This document shows positions 44,770 to 57,305 of a DNA stretch of 64,000 nt, piece by piece. Origin of the DNA: Dioscorea cayenensis subsp. rotundata. Its lineage: Eukaryota; Streptophyta; Magnoliopsida; Dioscoreales; Dioscoreaceae. How positions within the stretch are numbered: position 1 is the stretch's first letter; each line of letters begins with the position of its first letter. Below the pieces are notes generated by a model, which saw only the letters and a program-made list of their open reading frames with translations, had not been told where the DNA came from and ran no database searches. The translations under genes and the position numbers were made by a program. The stretch covers positions 3,162,001 to 3,226,000 of the forward strand of contig NC_052475.1 in NCBI RefSeq assembly GCF_009730915.1, read 5' to 3'.

Positions 44770-47427
44770 TCAAACAACTTTAAATGATCTTCTTTTAGGC
44801 TGCAAAGGGGTAAAATGAAAGAAATTATTAGATTTCTTATACATTTCTTGCAAAAACATGTTGCAATTTACTAAGTATCAATCTAATTCTTTAATTCAAA
44901 CGCAAGAAGTAAAGAAATTGCAGAGCATTAAGAGTAACTATATGCTTAAATCTTTGGCAATAGAATGAAATTAACTTAATGGTTTAATGGTATTCCTTGT
45001 TCATTAAACAAATTGCAAAAATAATCATGCTTAATGTGTTTAGGTTCAAATTCACCATTTGTCCCTATATTTCATCCTAACATGTCTTTGTGTTTAGATG
45101 AAATTATCAATATTGTCCTATTGAAATACATGTTTTTAATATATATATATATACAACGTTATGCTACATTTTTTTTTTATGATTTTTTAAGTTCATGATA
45201 GGGCAAATCTACCGGTGCATGATGACATATCATTTTATAAATCATTAAAAAAATTTGAAAACTTAATGTTGCCTGCCATGTCAACTATATGAAATACTGC
45301 ATATGCAAAAACTAAATTTTGTAAAAACACATTTATTTCAATATTTGTTGATTTAACTGCATGGACAATCATGAACAATTCTATCTAAATACAGAGACTA
45401 TATTGAGTATTCTGACAATATACTGATAAAATGGACATTACGGTCAAATATAGCAATGAATTGTGTATTTAAACCTAACATATATGAATTTCGTCTATGG
45501 TCTATACTCACTAAGAATCTATTTACCATAACACAAAAAAATGACAATCAAACAAAAATAACAACTTTTAACAAAGCCTGGATCATAAATTGAAGCTATA
45601 CTCACAAATTTTGTATATACTTCACTGAGAAATTTCTCTGGTTCATCGATATACTTTTCGCAATCCCTCCTCACGGAACATGCAAGATCTTGCGCCCCGG
45701 CCTTCTCAAGATTCCTGATAAGAATGACTAGGGTTAATTTATCAGGATTGCAACCTTCTTCCTTCATTGATTTGTATAAATCCATGGCTTTCTCCACCAT
45801 TCCAACTCTCAAGAATGCTCCTATCATTTCAGTATAAGCTCTGGTATCAGGCTTTATTCCTTCTTTCTCTATTTCGGAGAAAAGCTGTTCGGCAGTTTCA
45901 ATCATCTTCTTCTTTCCGAACATCATAATCATATCACTATATAACGATAAATCCGGTTTATACCACACTTCCGTTCGGATAAATCCAAATACCTAAAGAA
46001 CAGATTCGATATCAGATCAACTTGTTGATAATATGAAAGATTAACAAGCTTGTGTGCATTCTATTACTTAGTTTTGGAGAATGATAAATAACTCTTAAGA
46101 AAACAAATGTAGTTGTGTAGAATTTTTCACCGCAAAACTTGTCATCTAACTTTGTACAATTTGGAATGAAATTCAAACAAAAGGAACTATTTGTGTGTGT
46201 TTTATAAATGATTGCATACCAAATTACTCAATTAACTCCCACATTTCTTCAAAATTTTGACACCTAAACCATATCCACATCTGATTTTTCAATTTTCAAG
46301 GGGCTGATTCATCAAAAGCCTGTTTTTACAGCAACAACATATGAACAATGCATATGAGTTTTCCTGTCCTCAACTCAGACAAGCTAAAAAATAAATCAAA
46401 AGTAATCAAACAAGACTTACCATCATCTATGGATGCACAATTTGGAAACATATGCAAACCAAAGAAACTATTATAATTCCCAAATAATGCATAAACAAGT
46501 AAAGACTAAAAATCAGTAAATTAATCATCATAAAAGTTCTATAAGAGTTCTTCACATATGCAAACAGAAAAGAGAAAATCACAACAATTGAAAGTTAGAC
46601 TACAATGAGAAATTATACATAAAAGTTATAAAAAGAGTGTTTTGTGATTGATCAAACACAACATAGTCATGCAGGAAGGAAAAAAAAAAACAGCACCTGA
46701 ATGTTATACACTTATACTAAAGTTATCAAGCTATTCATCATAGAATTTATTCTAAAATAGTGTGAATATATTCTGTGGAGCATTTGATCAAACACTGCAT
46801 GGGCATGTGGGAAAAACGAAAAAGCACAGCAATTGAATGTTATACTAAAGCTATCATGCTATTCATCAACAAGGTTCGTCAAACGGTGCTGTTTCACAGC
46901 TAACTTGTTTTCTTTGGGGCATTTGATCAAACATCACATGGGCATGAAGTAATAAAAAACACAGCATTTGACTGGAAAGCTATGATATCATTGAAGTCTT
47001 GAAGAATGAATGGTTCGCGCATTAGCTTATATTCTCTGAAGCATTTGATCAAACACCAGATAGGCATAAAAAAAGGGGAAATCGTTGCTGTTGAAGGATG
47101 GAATACCTGGAGAGCGAGGTCCCACTCATGCTGGCGCCTGAGTTCGGCGAGCACGGAGATGAGGTCGGCCTTCAAGAGCCGCCCAATACGGGACTGGAAC
47201 ACCTGGTCTAGAGAGGGAGAAGAGCTCGATTTGGCGAGCTTGAGAGCTTGGACTGCTTGTATAGCCTCCGTGGACAAGATTCTTCCTCTCCATAGAGGCT
47301 TCCTGGGGCCGTCGCGCAAGCCGCAGAGGACTCTGGAGGGCAGACGAGGATGGAATCCATGGCAAAAGGTTGGAGCTTTTGGATTGAAACGAAGAAGGGG
47401 AGCAGGTCTATGGAGAGAAGAAGCCAT
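44770..47427 (-). CDS. Short P-type PPR protein, THA8-like
   Basis: Minus-strand exons: 47427-47107, 45992-45606, 44799-44770, 245 residues, no frame breaks. The Arg/Pro/Ser-rich, acid-poor start (1-50) looks like an organelle transit peptide. The body has a few pentatricopeptide repeats, e.g. WYKPDLSLYSDMIMMFGKK, KPDTRAYTEMIGAFLRVG and NPDKLTLVILIRNLEKAG. The overall form matches the short THA8/At1g62350-type proteins, which bind intron RNA in chloroplasts or mitochondria and aid group II intron splicing. The 30-nt last exon, ending KRRSFKVV, is supported by a strong donor (GTGAGT) and acceptor (TTTGCAG). The alternative is read-through into the intron (stop at 45519), which yields an unlikely hydrophobic tail. 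The exact orthologue is uncertain. Confidence 0.82.
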
Positions 47428-47960
47428 TGTTGGAGCCTTTTTGAGTTTCTATGGATTTTGGAAATTTTAAAAGAAATACAATATATATATATATATATAT
47501 ATCTATATATATGCTCTGAAATCTCTGGTTTTTAAGTCCATTTATATAGTAAAAATAATAATATTATTACTATATATATATAGGGAAAAGTTTTTTTTTT
47601 CCGATTATATGATGCGTGGTTTCCCATATTTGTAAAAAAAGGAACAATAATTACCAAATCATTAATATTTAACAGTGTTAACTCAAAAGGTAAAATCGTT
47701 ATTTCATTTAAAAACTACCTTATATATATATATATATATAAAGTTTTTTAATTGCTTCTAAAATTCTACTAAATAAAATAACTTAAATTCCAAAAATCAA
47801 ATAAAATCATGTTGAAAAAACATATTTTTTATGTCAAACGGCAGTTTTTACATGAATAGACAGTTTTGTTTCTATAAAAAATGACAAAATTAACACTATT
47901 AATGATTTTTCCTCTTTTTATAAATCTAGGAAACCATCATAGAATTGAGAAAAAAAAACC
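47428..47960. other. Upstream region of the PPR gene with (AT)n runs
   Basis: AT dinucleotide runs occur at about 47480-47502 and 47720-47740. The rest is AT-rich and nothing else is recognisable. Confidence 0.6.
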
Positions 47961-48242
47961 AATGTTGTCAGACCCGGACCGGCCCGACAGGGTTCAACCG
48001 GAAAAAGCGGAACCGCCATGTAGGCCGTGATACTCCCCATCGACCCGGGTATTAAAAATCCAGTGTTAACCCGGTGACCCAGGGCGGTTCAACTGGGAAC
48101 CAGTTGACCCGTACGGGTCAATCAGTCACAATGTTTAATTTTTACAATATTTAATAATTTATTATTATTTTCTCATTAAAAACCACAAAATCGTAGTATA
48201 TTTATTAATATTAATTTATAATTTATAATCAATAAATAGAAT

Positions 48243-48280
<38 letters not shown>

Positions 48281-48869
48281 ACAAAAAAATTAACATTTAA
48301 AAAAATAAAAATATATTAATGTATTATGTAAATACTTTCTAAAAAAATTTAATTTATTAAGAAAAATAAAACAATAAATGAGTGTAATTTTATTATAAAA
48401 AAATATAAAAATTAAAAAGTATTCTAATTAAATAAAAAAATATAAGAAAATTTAAAACAAAATAAAGACTCAATTGAGATATAAAAATTAGTGAATTAAA
48501 TTTCTTATTTATTTTAACAAAATCAACCAATAAATAAATAAATAAATAACACCAAGAGAAGTTTGATAATTATATATTAATATATTAAATTTGTAAATAT
48601 TTAAAAAATGTAAAAATAAATGACAAAATTAGAAAAACTTTTATTGTATATAAGGTCATTTATCAATTTAAATATCAAATTTGAGTAGGTTTTTATAATA
48701 TAATTATGTATTTAATATTATATTTGCTTATTATTAATTATTATAATATTTTTTTATATTTAATTATTGACCTCGGTTTAACCCCTTAGCTCAACCCTAG
48801 TTGAACCCATTGACCCTGACCCACTGGCCCTAGCGGGTGTCATTGCGCGCAGGGTCTCGATAACCCTTG
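47961..48869. mobile_element. hAT-like non-autonomous element, 909 bp
   Basis: A GC-rich left end (47961-48130, many GACCCGG/GGTTCAAC motifs) and right end (48770-48869) surround an AT-rich core. The ends are imperfect inverted repeats: CAATGTTGTCAGACCC against CAAGGGTTATCGAGACCC. An identical 8-bp sequence AAAAACCA flanks it (47953-47960 and 48870-48877), the target-duplication length of hAT elements. No transposase is encoded. An (AT)n run lies at 48245-48278. Confidence 0.72.
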
Positions 48870-48932
48870 AAAAACCACATCTTTTTATTTTACAAATTTC
48901 AAAAACCACAAAGATTTTTGTATTTTTTTCCC

Positions 48933-48959
48933 ATATATATATATATATATATATATATA
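48933..48959. repeat. (AT)n microsatellite
   Basis: A dinucleotide run between the hAT-like and Mutator-like elements. Confidence 0.9.
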
Positions 48960-48981
48960 AACACATTATTGATGTTCTGAT

Positions 48982-49017
48982 AATATAAATCATATCTCAA
49001 GCATGCAACTTATATAT
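48982..49017 (+). repeat. First copy of a short tandem repeat split by the Mutator-like element
   Basis: The segment from AATATAAATCATATCTC to GCATGCAAC here recurs at 54935-54961 on the other side of the 5.9 kb element. Without the element the two copies would lie side by side. Confidence 0.75.
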
Positions 49018-49026
49018 AATATAAAT

Positions 49027-49298
49027 GGTCAAAATATCAAATTAGTCCCTGTATTTTGCGTTTTCTGCCCTTTTAGTCCCCTTAAAATAAAATCCGCCCT
49101 TTTAGTCCCTGTATTTGCACATTTTTAACTTTTTGGTCCCTTCATCTAATAGACGTTGGTTAGGCCGTTTGCTGGCGCTGATGTGGCAACATTAACATTA
49201 AATTATTCATTAAAAAATTCAGATATGTAAATAGTATTAATAAAAAAATAAAATGAGGATTCGGATCCCTTCAAAGGGATCCGAATCCACTATCATCC
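49027..49298 (+). repeat. Left TIR of the MULE
   Basis: Begins GGTCAAAATATCAAATTAG and matches the reverse complement of 54662-54934 with few differences. Confidence 0.93.
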
Positions 49299-49383
49299 TC
49301 TCTCTTGTCTTCAACCTTAGTTTTGTAGCCCCAATCAAGCAAACAAATGTCAGTACAGTTCACCGACGATCTCCACCCTCTTG

Positions 49384-49482
49384 ACGTCGGCAATAGCAAG
49401 ACTCTCCTTGCCCGCCATGTCCATCCTCGTGACGCCGACAATAACAAAACTCTCCTTGCCCGCCATTGCATGGCGTCACCCA
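49384..49482 (+). repeat. Subterminal 48-bp tandem repeat, left side
   Basis: Two units, starting at 49384 (GACGTCGGCAATAGCAAGAC) and 49432 (GACGCCGACAATAACAAAAC), just inside the left TIR. They are more GC-rich than the surroundings. Confidence 0.75.
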
Positions 49483-50099
49483 AAGCTTCTTTGGCCAGGT
49501 ATCTGTTTCTGTTGCATCACTCATTTTTCTTTGTATGGTATGCCATTTAGATGATATTTTAATATTTATCTGATATTATTATTTTTTTATGCAGATCCAA
49601 GACTTGTTGAGATAAATATTATTATTTGTTTCTCTTGCATCACTCCTTTTTCTTTGTTTTTTATATGTCTCTTTCTCTATCAATGCCATTTAGTAGAGAA
49701 AAAGAAGTTTGTTGTTGAGCTTTAGAACAAGTGGAGACAAAATTCATCATATATAAAATCCAAGCATTGTGTCCAGTTTTTATTTTCAACAATGTTGTAA
49801 ACATAAAGGACAATGAAAATTATGTTAATGTAAAGGTTATTCTATCAAGCTGTAAGCATCTTTGCATTGAGTTAACAACAATTACTGAACGACAACAACA
49901 ACAATTAAACTTATATTAAACTTATAAGAAACCAAAATAACAACAACAATTAAAGTTGTTTTAAGAGTAAATATCTTCCAATATCACAGTTAATGAACAA
50001 AACATTGGAAGTCATCAAGTATTAGATAGTTCTATCTCAGACAAGCATACACATTCTCCAAAAAAAGCAAAATATCCTACAGTCTGAGCCGTTCCTACT

Positions 50100-50251
50100 T
50101 TCAAGGCTGAGGGTCTTCTGTAAGCACATCACTTGTCATGCTCTGTTGTGTTGGTAAGTCAACTTCTTCTATTGTGGAGCTCATCAAGTTTTCTCCAGTT
50201 TGGTTGTTGGTTGTTTTAATCTTTGCATTCCTTCTAGCCTAGTATCACAAG

Positions 50252-50293
<42 letters not shown>

Positions 50294-53200
50294 AATACAG
50301 ACATAGTACTCATTAGAAGTAAATTTTAGTACAAAATTAGAAGAAATTTTACAGCCAATTCTGCAGCAGTAATGAAGCTTGAACCATGTGGAAATTCACT
50401 TCCGACAATTAATTCTCCAGTATAAGCACCCTACAACATTGAGAGAGTATACTGTAACCCATAGACATGGTTAAATTTAGTACAAGAAGAACACCTATGC
50501 AATTTCAATCATACAAAACATTTCAATCATCCAGCCTAATGAACTCTTTTGGCATTCAAATACAGGACATTTAGCATAAATCATCAATCCTAAAACATAA
50601 TTGGCTCACAAGTATACAACAGAAATCTTTTGGCATTCAAATACAATGTAACATTAATCCAAGTGTAAAGTAATAGAACATTTAGTCATATAATTATATG
50701 ACAAGTATAAATTCTTAAACATCAGGACAAATAATTTCAAATTCTTCATTAAAATGAAAAGAAGAAAAATTTAACAAGTAGCACTCACTCTTAAAACAGT
50801 GAAATAACTAGCATCAGAATTCCTCCTTGCTTGTGAAGTAGCAGCTACCTTTTCTTTTCCTTTGGCCTTTTTATTCTTACCTTGCTGTGTTGTCTGACCA
50901 CTTGCACCAATGGCAGATGATGTGGCCTACATAAATAGAATGAAATGAAGAAGATAACAAGAAATAAGGATTACAAAGCTGGTACTAATTTAATAAGAAC
51001 TCACAACATAATTTGTTTTGGGGCAGCCCCTCCTGTTGTGCCCTTCAGCATGACAAACTCCACACTTGAAGACTCTGCCTTTCCTAGACAATTTTGTAGT
51101 AGTGCCTTTTCCTTCCATAGGTTCTCTCCTCCTCTTCTTTTGTGGTCTATCGGGCATCCTCTTAGGTATAGATGGTAATAGTGGTCCTTCATCACTACTT
51201 GGCCAGAACATTCTACTTCTAACTGGATTAATATTGAATTGATATGACTTAAGATAAGTTTCTCTCTTGAACCAGTTAGAGACAAAATTAAGAGGATCTT
51301 CCCCATGGTATGCTATTGCAGATAGAGCATGCTGACAAGGGATTCCAGATTTATCCCATTTCTGACAAGTACAACTCTTGCTTGCCAACTTGACATCATA
51401 GCTTTCCCTGACATGCTGCTCTGGATCATACCACCACACCTCGTGACTTGCAGCACCATTCCAATCAACCTCCCATTTTCCACATTTGCTCCTTTCTTTC
51501 TCTATCTTTGCAATAATGTTAGGTCCACAATCTGATTTCCACTTGGCAACTTGTTCTCTTTTTGCAACTAATCTATTCATGACATATCGCCTGATTTCAT
51601 CCAGCATGGCAATCACAGGCTTGCTCCTAACTTCGACCAGAACTCTATTGAAAGTCTCGCACATGTTATTGTCAATTGTATCACACTTGACAACATTATT
51701 GAAAAATGCCTGGCACCATCCATTTATAGGCCACTTCTCTACCAAATCCTGAACTGCCATTTCCCCTCCTTTTATAGCTTTCATAGCTTTCATTCTATCC
51801 AACTGCTTCCGCATCTCAGGCTGGGAAGTGCATCTAGCAATTGTCTAGAACTGAATCTGCAATTCTTTACCTGGGTGTTGCTTACCCCATCGTGCATAAA
51901 TGTGTCTTGCACACATTCTATGCTCGATAAATGGCATAAGTGTTATAACTGCATGGATCAATCCCTGCAACATAATAATAAAGTTAGACAATGAAATTTG
52001 ATATAGCTTGGTAATTACTGAGGGATTTTTATTGAATTTGCATACCTTTTTGCATGTCACTAACAAGTGACCATCCAAGCCCCTCTCCTATGCAAAGATC
52101 TCGTACTCAAGTATTGAAAAACCATGTCCATGTCTCGAGTGGTCTCCTTATCCACAATTGCCCATGCAATGGGGAACATGTGATTGTTCCCATCTCTCCC
52201 TCACGCAACCAACAACTGTCCTTTCATTATTCCTTTTAAGAAGCATCCATCAACACCTATAAGCCTCCTGCAACCAGCTAAAAAACCTTCTTTAACAGCA
52301 TTCAGGCATATGTATACCCTTTGAAATATGGGTAATCCATTGGGGTTTTGCTTCTCAGATACAACCACTACATTGCTGCCAGGATTTGTTTCTTTTAGTT
52401 CCATTACATAATTATTCAACACCCCAAAATCTTCTACAAACTGTTGTTCAATCCTCCTAATTGCCAACCTTTTAGCATTCCTACAAACCTTATCAGTAAT
52501 GAATACTCCTAGCTCCTTCCTCACCATTGTCTTTAAATGTCTAGGCTTAATAAAAGGCATAGAAGCTATAATATCTCCAAATCTCCTAGCAACTGTAGAA
52601 GCTGTGACTCTTTTGTTCTTACTGGTTCCAAGAATGCATGAATGTTCAGAGACATAATGTTTAACAACATACATTTTTTTTTGTGCTGCACCATGAACAC
52701 AAAATTATCCAATCACAACCCTTTACAGAACATCTGGCTCTTACCCTCTTTCCATCATTTTTTACATACTTGAATTGAAATCCCTTCTTCATTGAGAAGT
52801 CAACAAGCTGATTCTTGAATATTTTTAGTTCTTTAAACCTAAGATCAATTCTAAAATCTTTGATAGGCTTGTGAGGATCAAAAAGGCTATTACTTGATTT
52901 GTGTCTGACTGCGTCATCTGCTTCAGAACCCTCGCTAGTGTCTGAATAACTTCTGGGATCTGAGGAATCAATGTAATCAGATTCATAGCCACTAACTTTT
53001 CCACTGTCAATTGCCTGTGATATATCTTCATTCTTAGAAAATTTTCCACCTTGAGAGGTCCTTCCTTCCTCCTCATTATCACTGTGATCAACATTCTCAG
53101 TTATTTTTTTCCCTCAATTTAATATATTTTGTGACTTGATGCCTAGCATTTTCCCTTTCTTCATCAACATCTGAACTATAGTTAATAACTTGCTCATCTG

Positions 53201-53621
53201 CCAGCATATTCTCATCATCTTCAAAACACTCCCTCTCATTGTCCTTCTCCAAACCCAAGTCAACATCATTTTCAGAATCAGATAATAGGACATTTGGCAT
53301 TGTTTTTTCATGGTCAACATCTAAAAACTCCACATAGATGTCTACTTTGCAAGTACTCCTTAATTGTTCAACTAAGACCATCACCCCCTCATCATCACAA
53401 ATCTCCTTCAATTCAACCTCCTTGTCTATGAAGAATAAATTCACTGCCTTTTTAATATCATAACCTAGCTCCTTAAGATCTCCTATTAAGTCCCAATAAC
53501 AAAGCTTATCTGGGTCCACAACAAATTCCACCATTGTTCCATTGTCATATCTAAAATCTCCATCTTTAACCAATTTCCCTCCATGATGGTAGGTAATAAG
53601 ATAAGTATCACAAGCAGCCAT
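50100..53621 (-). pseudogene. MuDR-type MULE transposase, broken
   Basis: The N-terminal MuDR domain starts at Met 53621 (MAACDTYLITYHHGGK), with an acidic linker to 53100. The DNA-binding and transposase core spans 52830-51850 (LIGVDGCFLKG, FIEHRMCARHIYARW). The SWIM zinc finger (CTCQKWDKSGIPCQHA) and a CCHC knuckle (CGVCHAEGHNRRGC) lie at 51814-50990. A Lys-rich tail probably continues in exons down to about 50100. Defects: one A too many in runs at about 53107 and 52674-52682, a stop at about 52203, and further breaks at 52040-52140. In this form it cannot make an intact transposase, although the two A-run shifts may be sequence errors. Confidence 0.9.
50255..50289. repeat. (AT)n microsatellite inside the MULE
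   Basis: An AT dinucleotide run in the 3' part of the transposase gene region. Confidence 0.9.
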
Positions 53622-53659
53622 ACTATTTGCAATAGAAAAAAAAATGCAAAACAATCAAA

Positions 53660-54661
53660 ATTCCATGTAAAAGTACAACAATAACAACAACTATAGTTAA
53701 GAACAACAATTCAAGAAATGGAATAAATTACTGTCTTTCAAATTTTTTAAGTATGTGCACACACATACATAACATATCCACTTATAGCATATTCAAACTA
53801 TCAACTCAAGCAAACCTAAGTCAGGAAGGAATAAAATACACTTAACATAAAGGAACGAGTTACTATCAATTCAAGAAAATACTAACTCAAGAAAAAAATC
53901 ATGCTTATCAGTAATACCCTAACTTGCTAGAGGGAATAGCTAACCTTCAACTAAGAGTTTAAATTTATACTTGCATGATGTAACAAACTAGAAGCAATCA
54001 TAGGGAAGAATGGAGACATTAACAACATTAAAGGGACCAATTAGGTATTTTCATCATTAATGTATACAATTGAACCAGAACTTGAAAGGTGTAGATGCTT
54101 TGCAAAGATTCCTAAGTTTCACCACATGATCTATTATGGTCCCCACCCAACACTTATGGATTGCAAGGTTATAATTATCCTTTGCTTACACATGTACAAG
54201 GTGGTCCTGCATATGATTGTCACATGTACAAACAACTACAACATGACACTACATCAAGCATGAATTCATAAGTAGAACTCTTATAAAAAAAAATATGAGG
54301 GTCCTACCATACCACATTCATAACCATCTATATACACATCCACATCCATCCGTAGTTACAAAATAAATTGGCCAGATTAGACCTAAATGACAGACCATTC
54401 ACATAAAGGAAACAGAGGACAAAGATACCTAGCAAGAGAAGACGCAAGCTAGAGGCCCAGATGGTTTTGCGATCGCCGAAGGCACGACAATGGAGATTAG
54501 TGGGGGGAGATCCTCAGGTAATGGGTCACGAGGGTGGAGATTGGTGGTGGAGATCGTCGAGGGAGATCGTCAGGGCAACGTATCACGAGGGTGGAGATTG
54601 GCGGGGGAGATCGGTTGGGCTCAAATTTAGGGATTTCGAGAGATATGGGCAAAGATGGAAG
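53660..54661. other. MULE 5' internal region
   Basis: This is the non-coding region between the transposase start and the right TIR, expected to hold its promoter. At 54480-54630 a G-rich stretch contains two copies, 57 bp apart (54526, 54583), of TCACGAGGGTGGAGATTGG. It could be a captured host fragment or a subterminal transposase-binding array. Confidence 0.6.
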
Positions 54662-54934
54662 GGATGATAGTGGATTCGGATCCCTTTGAAGGGATCCGAA
54701 TCCTCATTTTATTTTTTTTATTAATTTTTTTTACATATCTGAATTTTTTTAATGAATAATTTAATGTTAATGTTGCCACATCAGCGCCAGCAAACGGCCT
54801 AACCAACGTCTGTTAGATGGAGGGACCAAAAAGTTAAAAATGTGCAAATACAGGGACTAAAAAGACAGATTTTATTTTAAGGGGACTAAAAGGGTAGAAA
54901 ACGCAAAATACAGGGACTAATTTGATATTTTACC
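54662..54934 (-). repeat. Right TIR of the MULE
   Basis: Inverted partner of 49027-49298, ending TTTGATATTTTACC. Confidence 0.93.
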
Positions 54935-54943
54935 AATATAAAT

Positions 54944-57305
54944 CATATCTCAAGCATGCAACGTTTATATATATACACACATATATCCTTTTAATTACCA
55001 TAAAAATTTTACAAAATCAATATTCAAGGTTGAATCTCATTTTTAAATATACAAATCTACGATGCTTGTAGTGAAAGTATCTCTTTGTGTATATATATGT
55101 ATATAAATAATACATCATCATCTAATGATTATAAATAAACATTTTTAATAAACAGTGCATCTGAAAACGTATTTGATGACTTAAATATATTTAAGGCCTA
55201 TGTATATAAATTCAAAAAGGGGAGAGCTAAGAGCTGTGTGCTAAGTTATTTATTTATTTATTTATTTATTCATTTATTTTGTTTTAATATTGAAGAGAAA
55301 GTGTTTGCCATGACTTCACTCTATTGACACCTTTATACATGACACACAAGCATATAAATAAACATAGGAATGAGATAAAGCAGAACCATCATCATTCATC
55401 CTTAATTTGTTTTTGTTTTTGTTTTTATTTATTATTATTATTTTTTTAAATTAAAATAAAAAATGAGATCAGTGGAATAGGAAATAACAAGCTCATATGA
55501 TAAGTATACCTATAAGCAACACTATACTTCATAGAAAAATCACAGAAGTATGAGCTGAAAAATTCAATGAAATCCTATTCTGATTTTTTTTACGGATAAA
55601 ATATTATCAATATCCAATAAATTATTTAATACATAAAAGGATAAAAATATCTTATTGAACTCTTTACAAGAATGCTAGTTAGTAGCCCCACTAATGTCCA
55701 AACTTTTTTTTTTCTAAGGTGGATAAACCTTTCATAGTAAATATATACGGAAAATTAATACCTCGACCCATATACAATGAATCTAGAGTGGAGCTACCCC
55801 CACTCAATTTTGACAAATCCATTAGATAATATTGAATTTTTTTTTCTAATTTGTCCTCACTAAAACCAAGAAGTAAAATTTATATAAAAGCAAGTAAAGA
55901 TTTGCTTTAGGACTTATATGAAAAAATCTATTATAAAAATTAATTCATTTTTCCATGTCTCAAGACTCAATTTTATAACTCATGTTCTTCTCATTCATTT
56001 GCCGTTCTGAAACTTAGAGTATGAGATGCGAATCACGGAATCAGAAAGCTTACATCCTCGTTATTGAGTTATTGTTTGCAATAAGCTAAGGATGTATTTA
56101 CAATCCAAATTCCTGCTTTTTAAAATATTTGCATTAGAATTATTTTAAAATCATATCCTATCCAATTCTACATAGATATTTGATGCAGAATCATTTTAAT
56201 ATAATTCTCATTTCTGCATTTTCTTTGGATCTCAAACATCAAATACCGAGGTTTCAACTAGAATATTAATTTCATTCTGTAACTCATAAAAATCATATTA
56301 AAATTTGATTGATAGAACACTAAGGCCGCTAAACCAAGCCAATGAAAATAATTACTGAATTCTTAATTGCTTCTTCATTTTTCCCATGAATTTTTTTTTC
56401 TTATTTATGACTTACTTGATAGTGATATAGCCATATAGGGTTAACTTACCAATACAATATTTTCTAACATCACTGTAGTATTGAGAATAAAAAAACATGC
56501 ATTGTTTTCAAACTATGAAACACGTATAGAATAATTGTAATATGTAACTTTTTATATGACAAATTTTTTTGATGTACTTATGTTTTATTATATTTGTTAT
56601 ATTTAATATTAGTTTATTCTCTCTAAAAAAATTATGGATCCATTTTTTCTCATATATACTCTCATTTGACATAAGTTAAAATTTAAACTTATTTTATAAA
56701 TAAGAACATGACTATTTTGCACAATGGATCTAATGTTGCTTATAAACCAAAAACTAATTAGAATGTCAGAATAATATATATGATCGCCTTGGTTCACACG
56801 GTGAACATAAGTTATTCCAATCTTTCTTGGGAATTGAAGCCAACCTTTCTTTTCGTGATCATTACATCGTGGGTGTATATATATATATATCCTTCATTTC
56901 TTTTTATTTATCTAATTCACATCTATAAAAAAAAATTGGTTAAAATGATTTAATTACCTATATTTTTATAAAAAAATTATTACTTTTCAAAACTACACCT
57001 ATTTAAAACTCCACTAGTTGTCTAGTTGAGTATATAATTTAATACTTAATTGATTATAATTTATTAAAAATTAAATAAGTGCATTAAATTAAAAAGTAAA
57101 TTTAGAAAAAAAATATTTAATATTGTACAAAATTTCTAATGTGACAAGTAAAAAAGAACAAGGAATAATTCCAAAATATGACAAGTAAAAAAAAACGAAG
57201 GAAGTATATTATAATGTAGACAAATCATTCAAATATACACATTATTTATTATAAAAAAATTTTTATCATATATGTACAGTATGTTGAACTATCAACCTCC
57301 TATAT
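54944..57305. other. AT-rich spacer
   Basis: Contains TTTA repeats near 55250-55275 and AT runs. No open frame shows coding character and no clear element ends were found. Confidence 0.55.

Larger units (their letters stand above)
49027..54934 (-). mobile_element. Mutator-like element (MULE) with long TIRs
   Basis: 5,908 bp, with terminal inverted repeats of about 272 bp (49027-49298 and 54662-54934). A perfect 9-bp target duplication AATATAAAT flanks it (49018-49026 and 54935-54943), the hallmark length for Mutator. It encodes a MuDR-type transposase on the minus strand, now broken by stops and frameshifts. The inner edge of each TIR carries a near-perfect hairpin GGATTCGGATCCCTT/AAAGGGATCCGAATCC. 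Confidence 0.95.

Noticed and set aside
46927-47535. Plus-strand open frames over PPR exon 1
   Set aside because: They are antisense shadows of the GC-rich coding exon.
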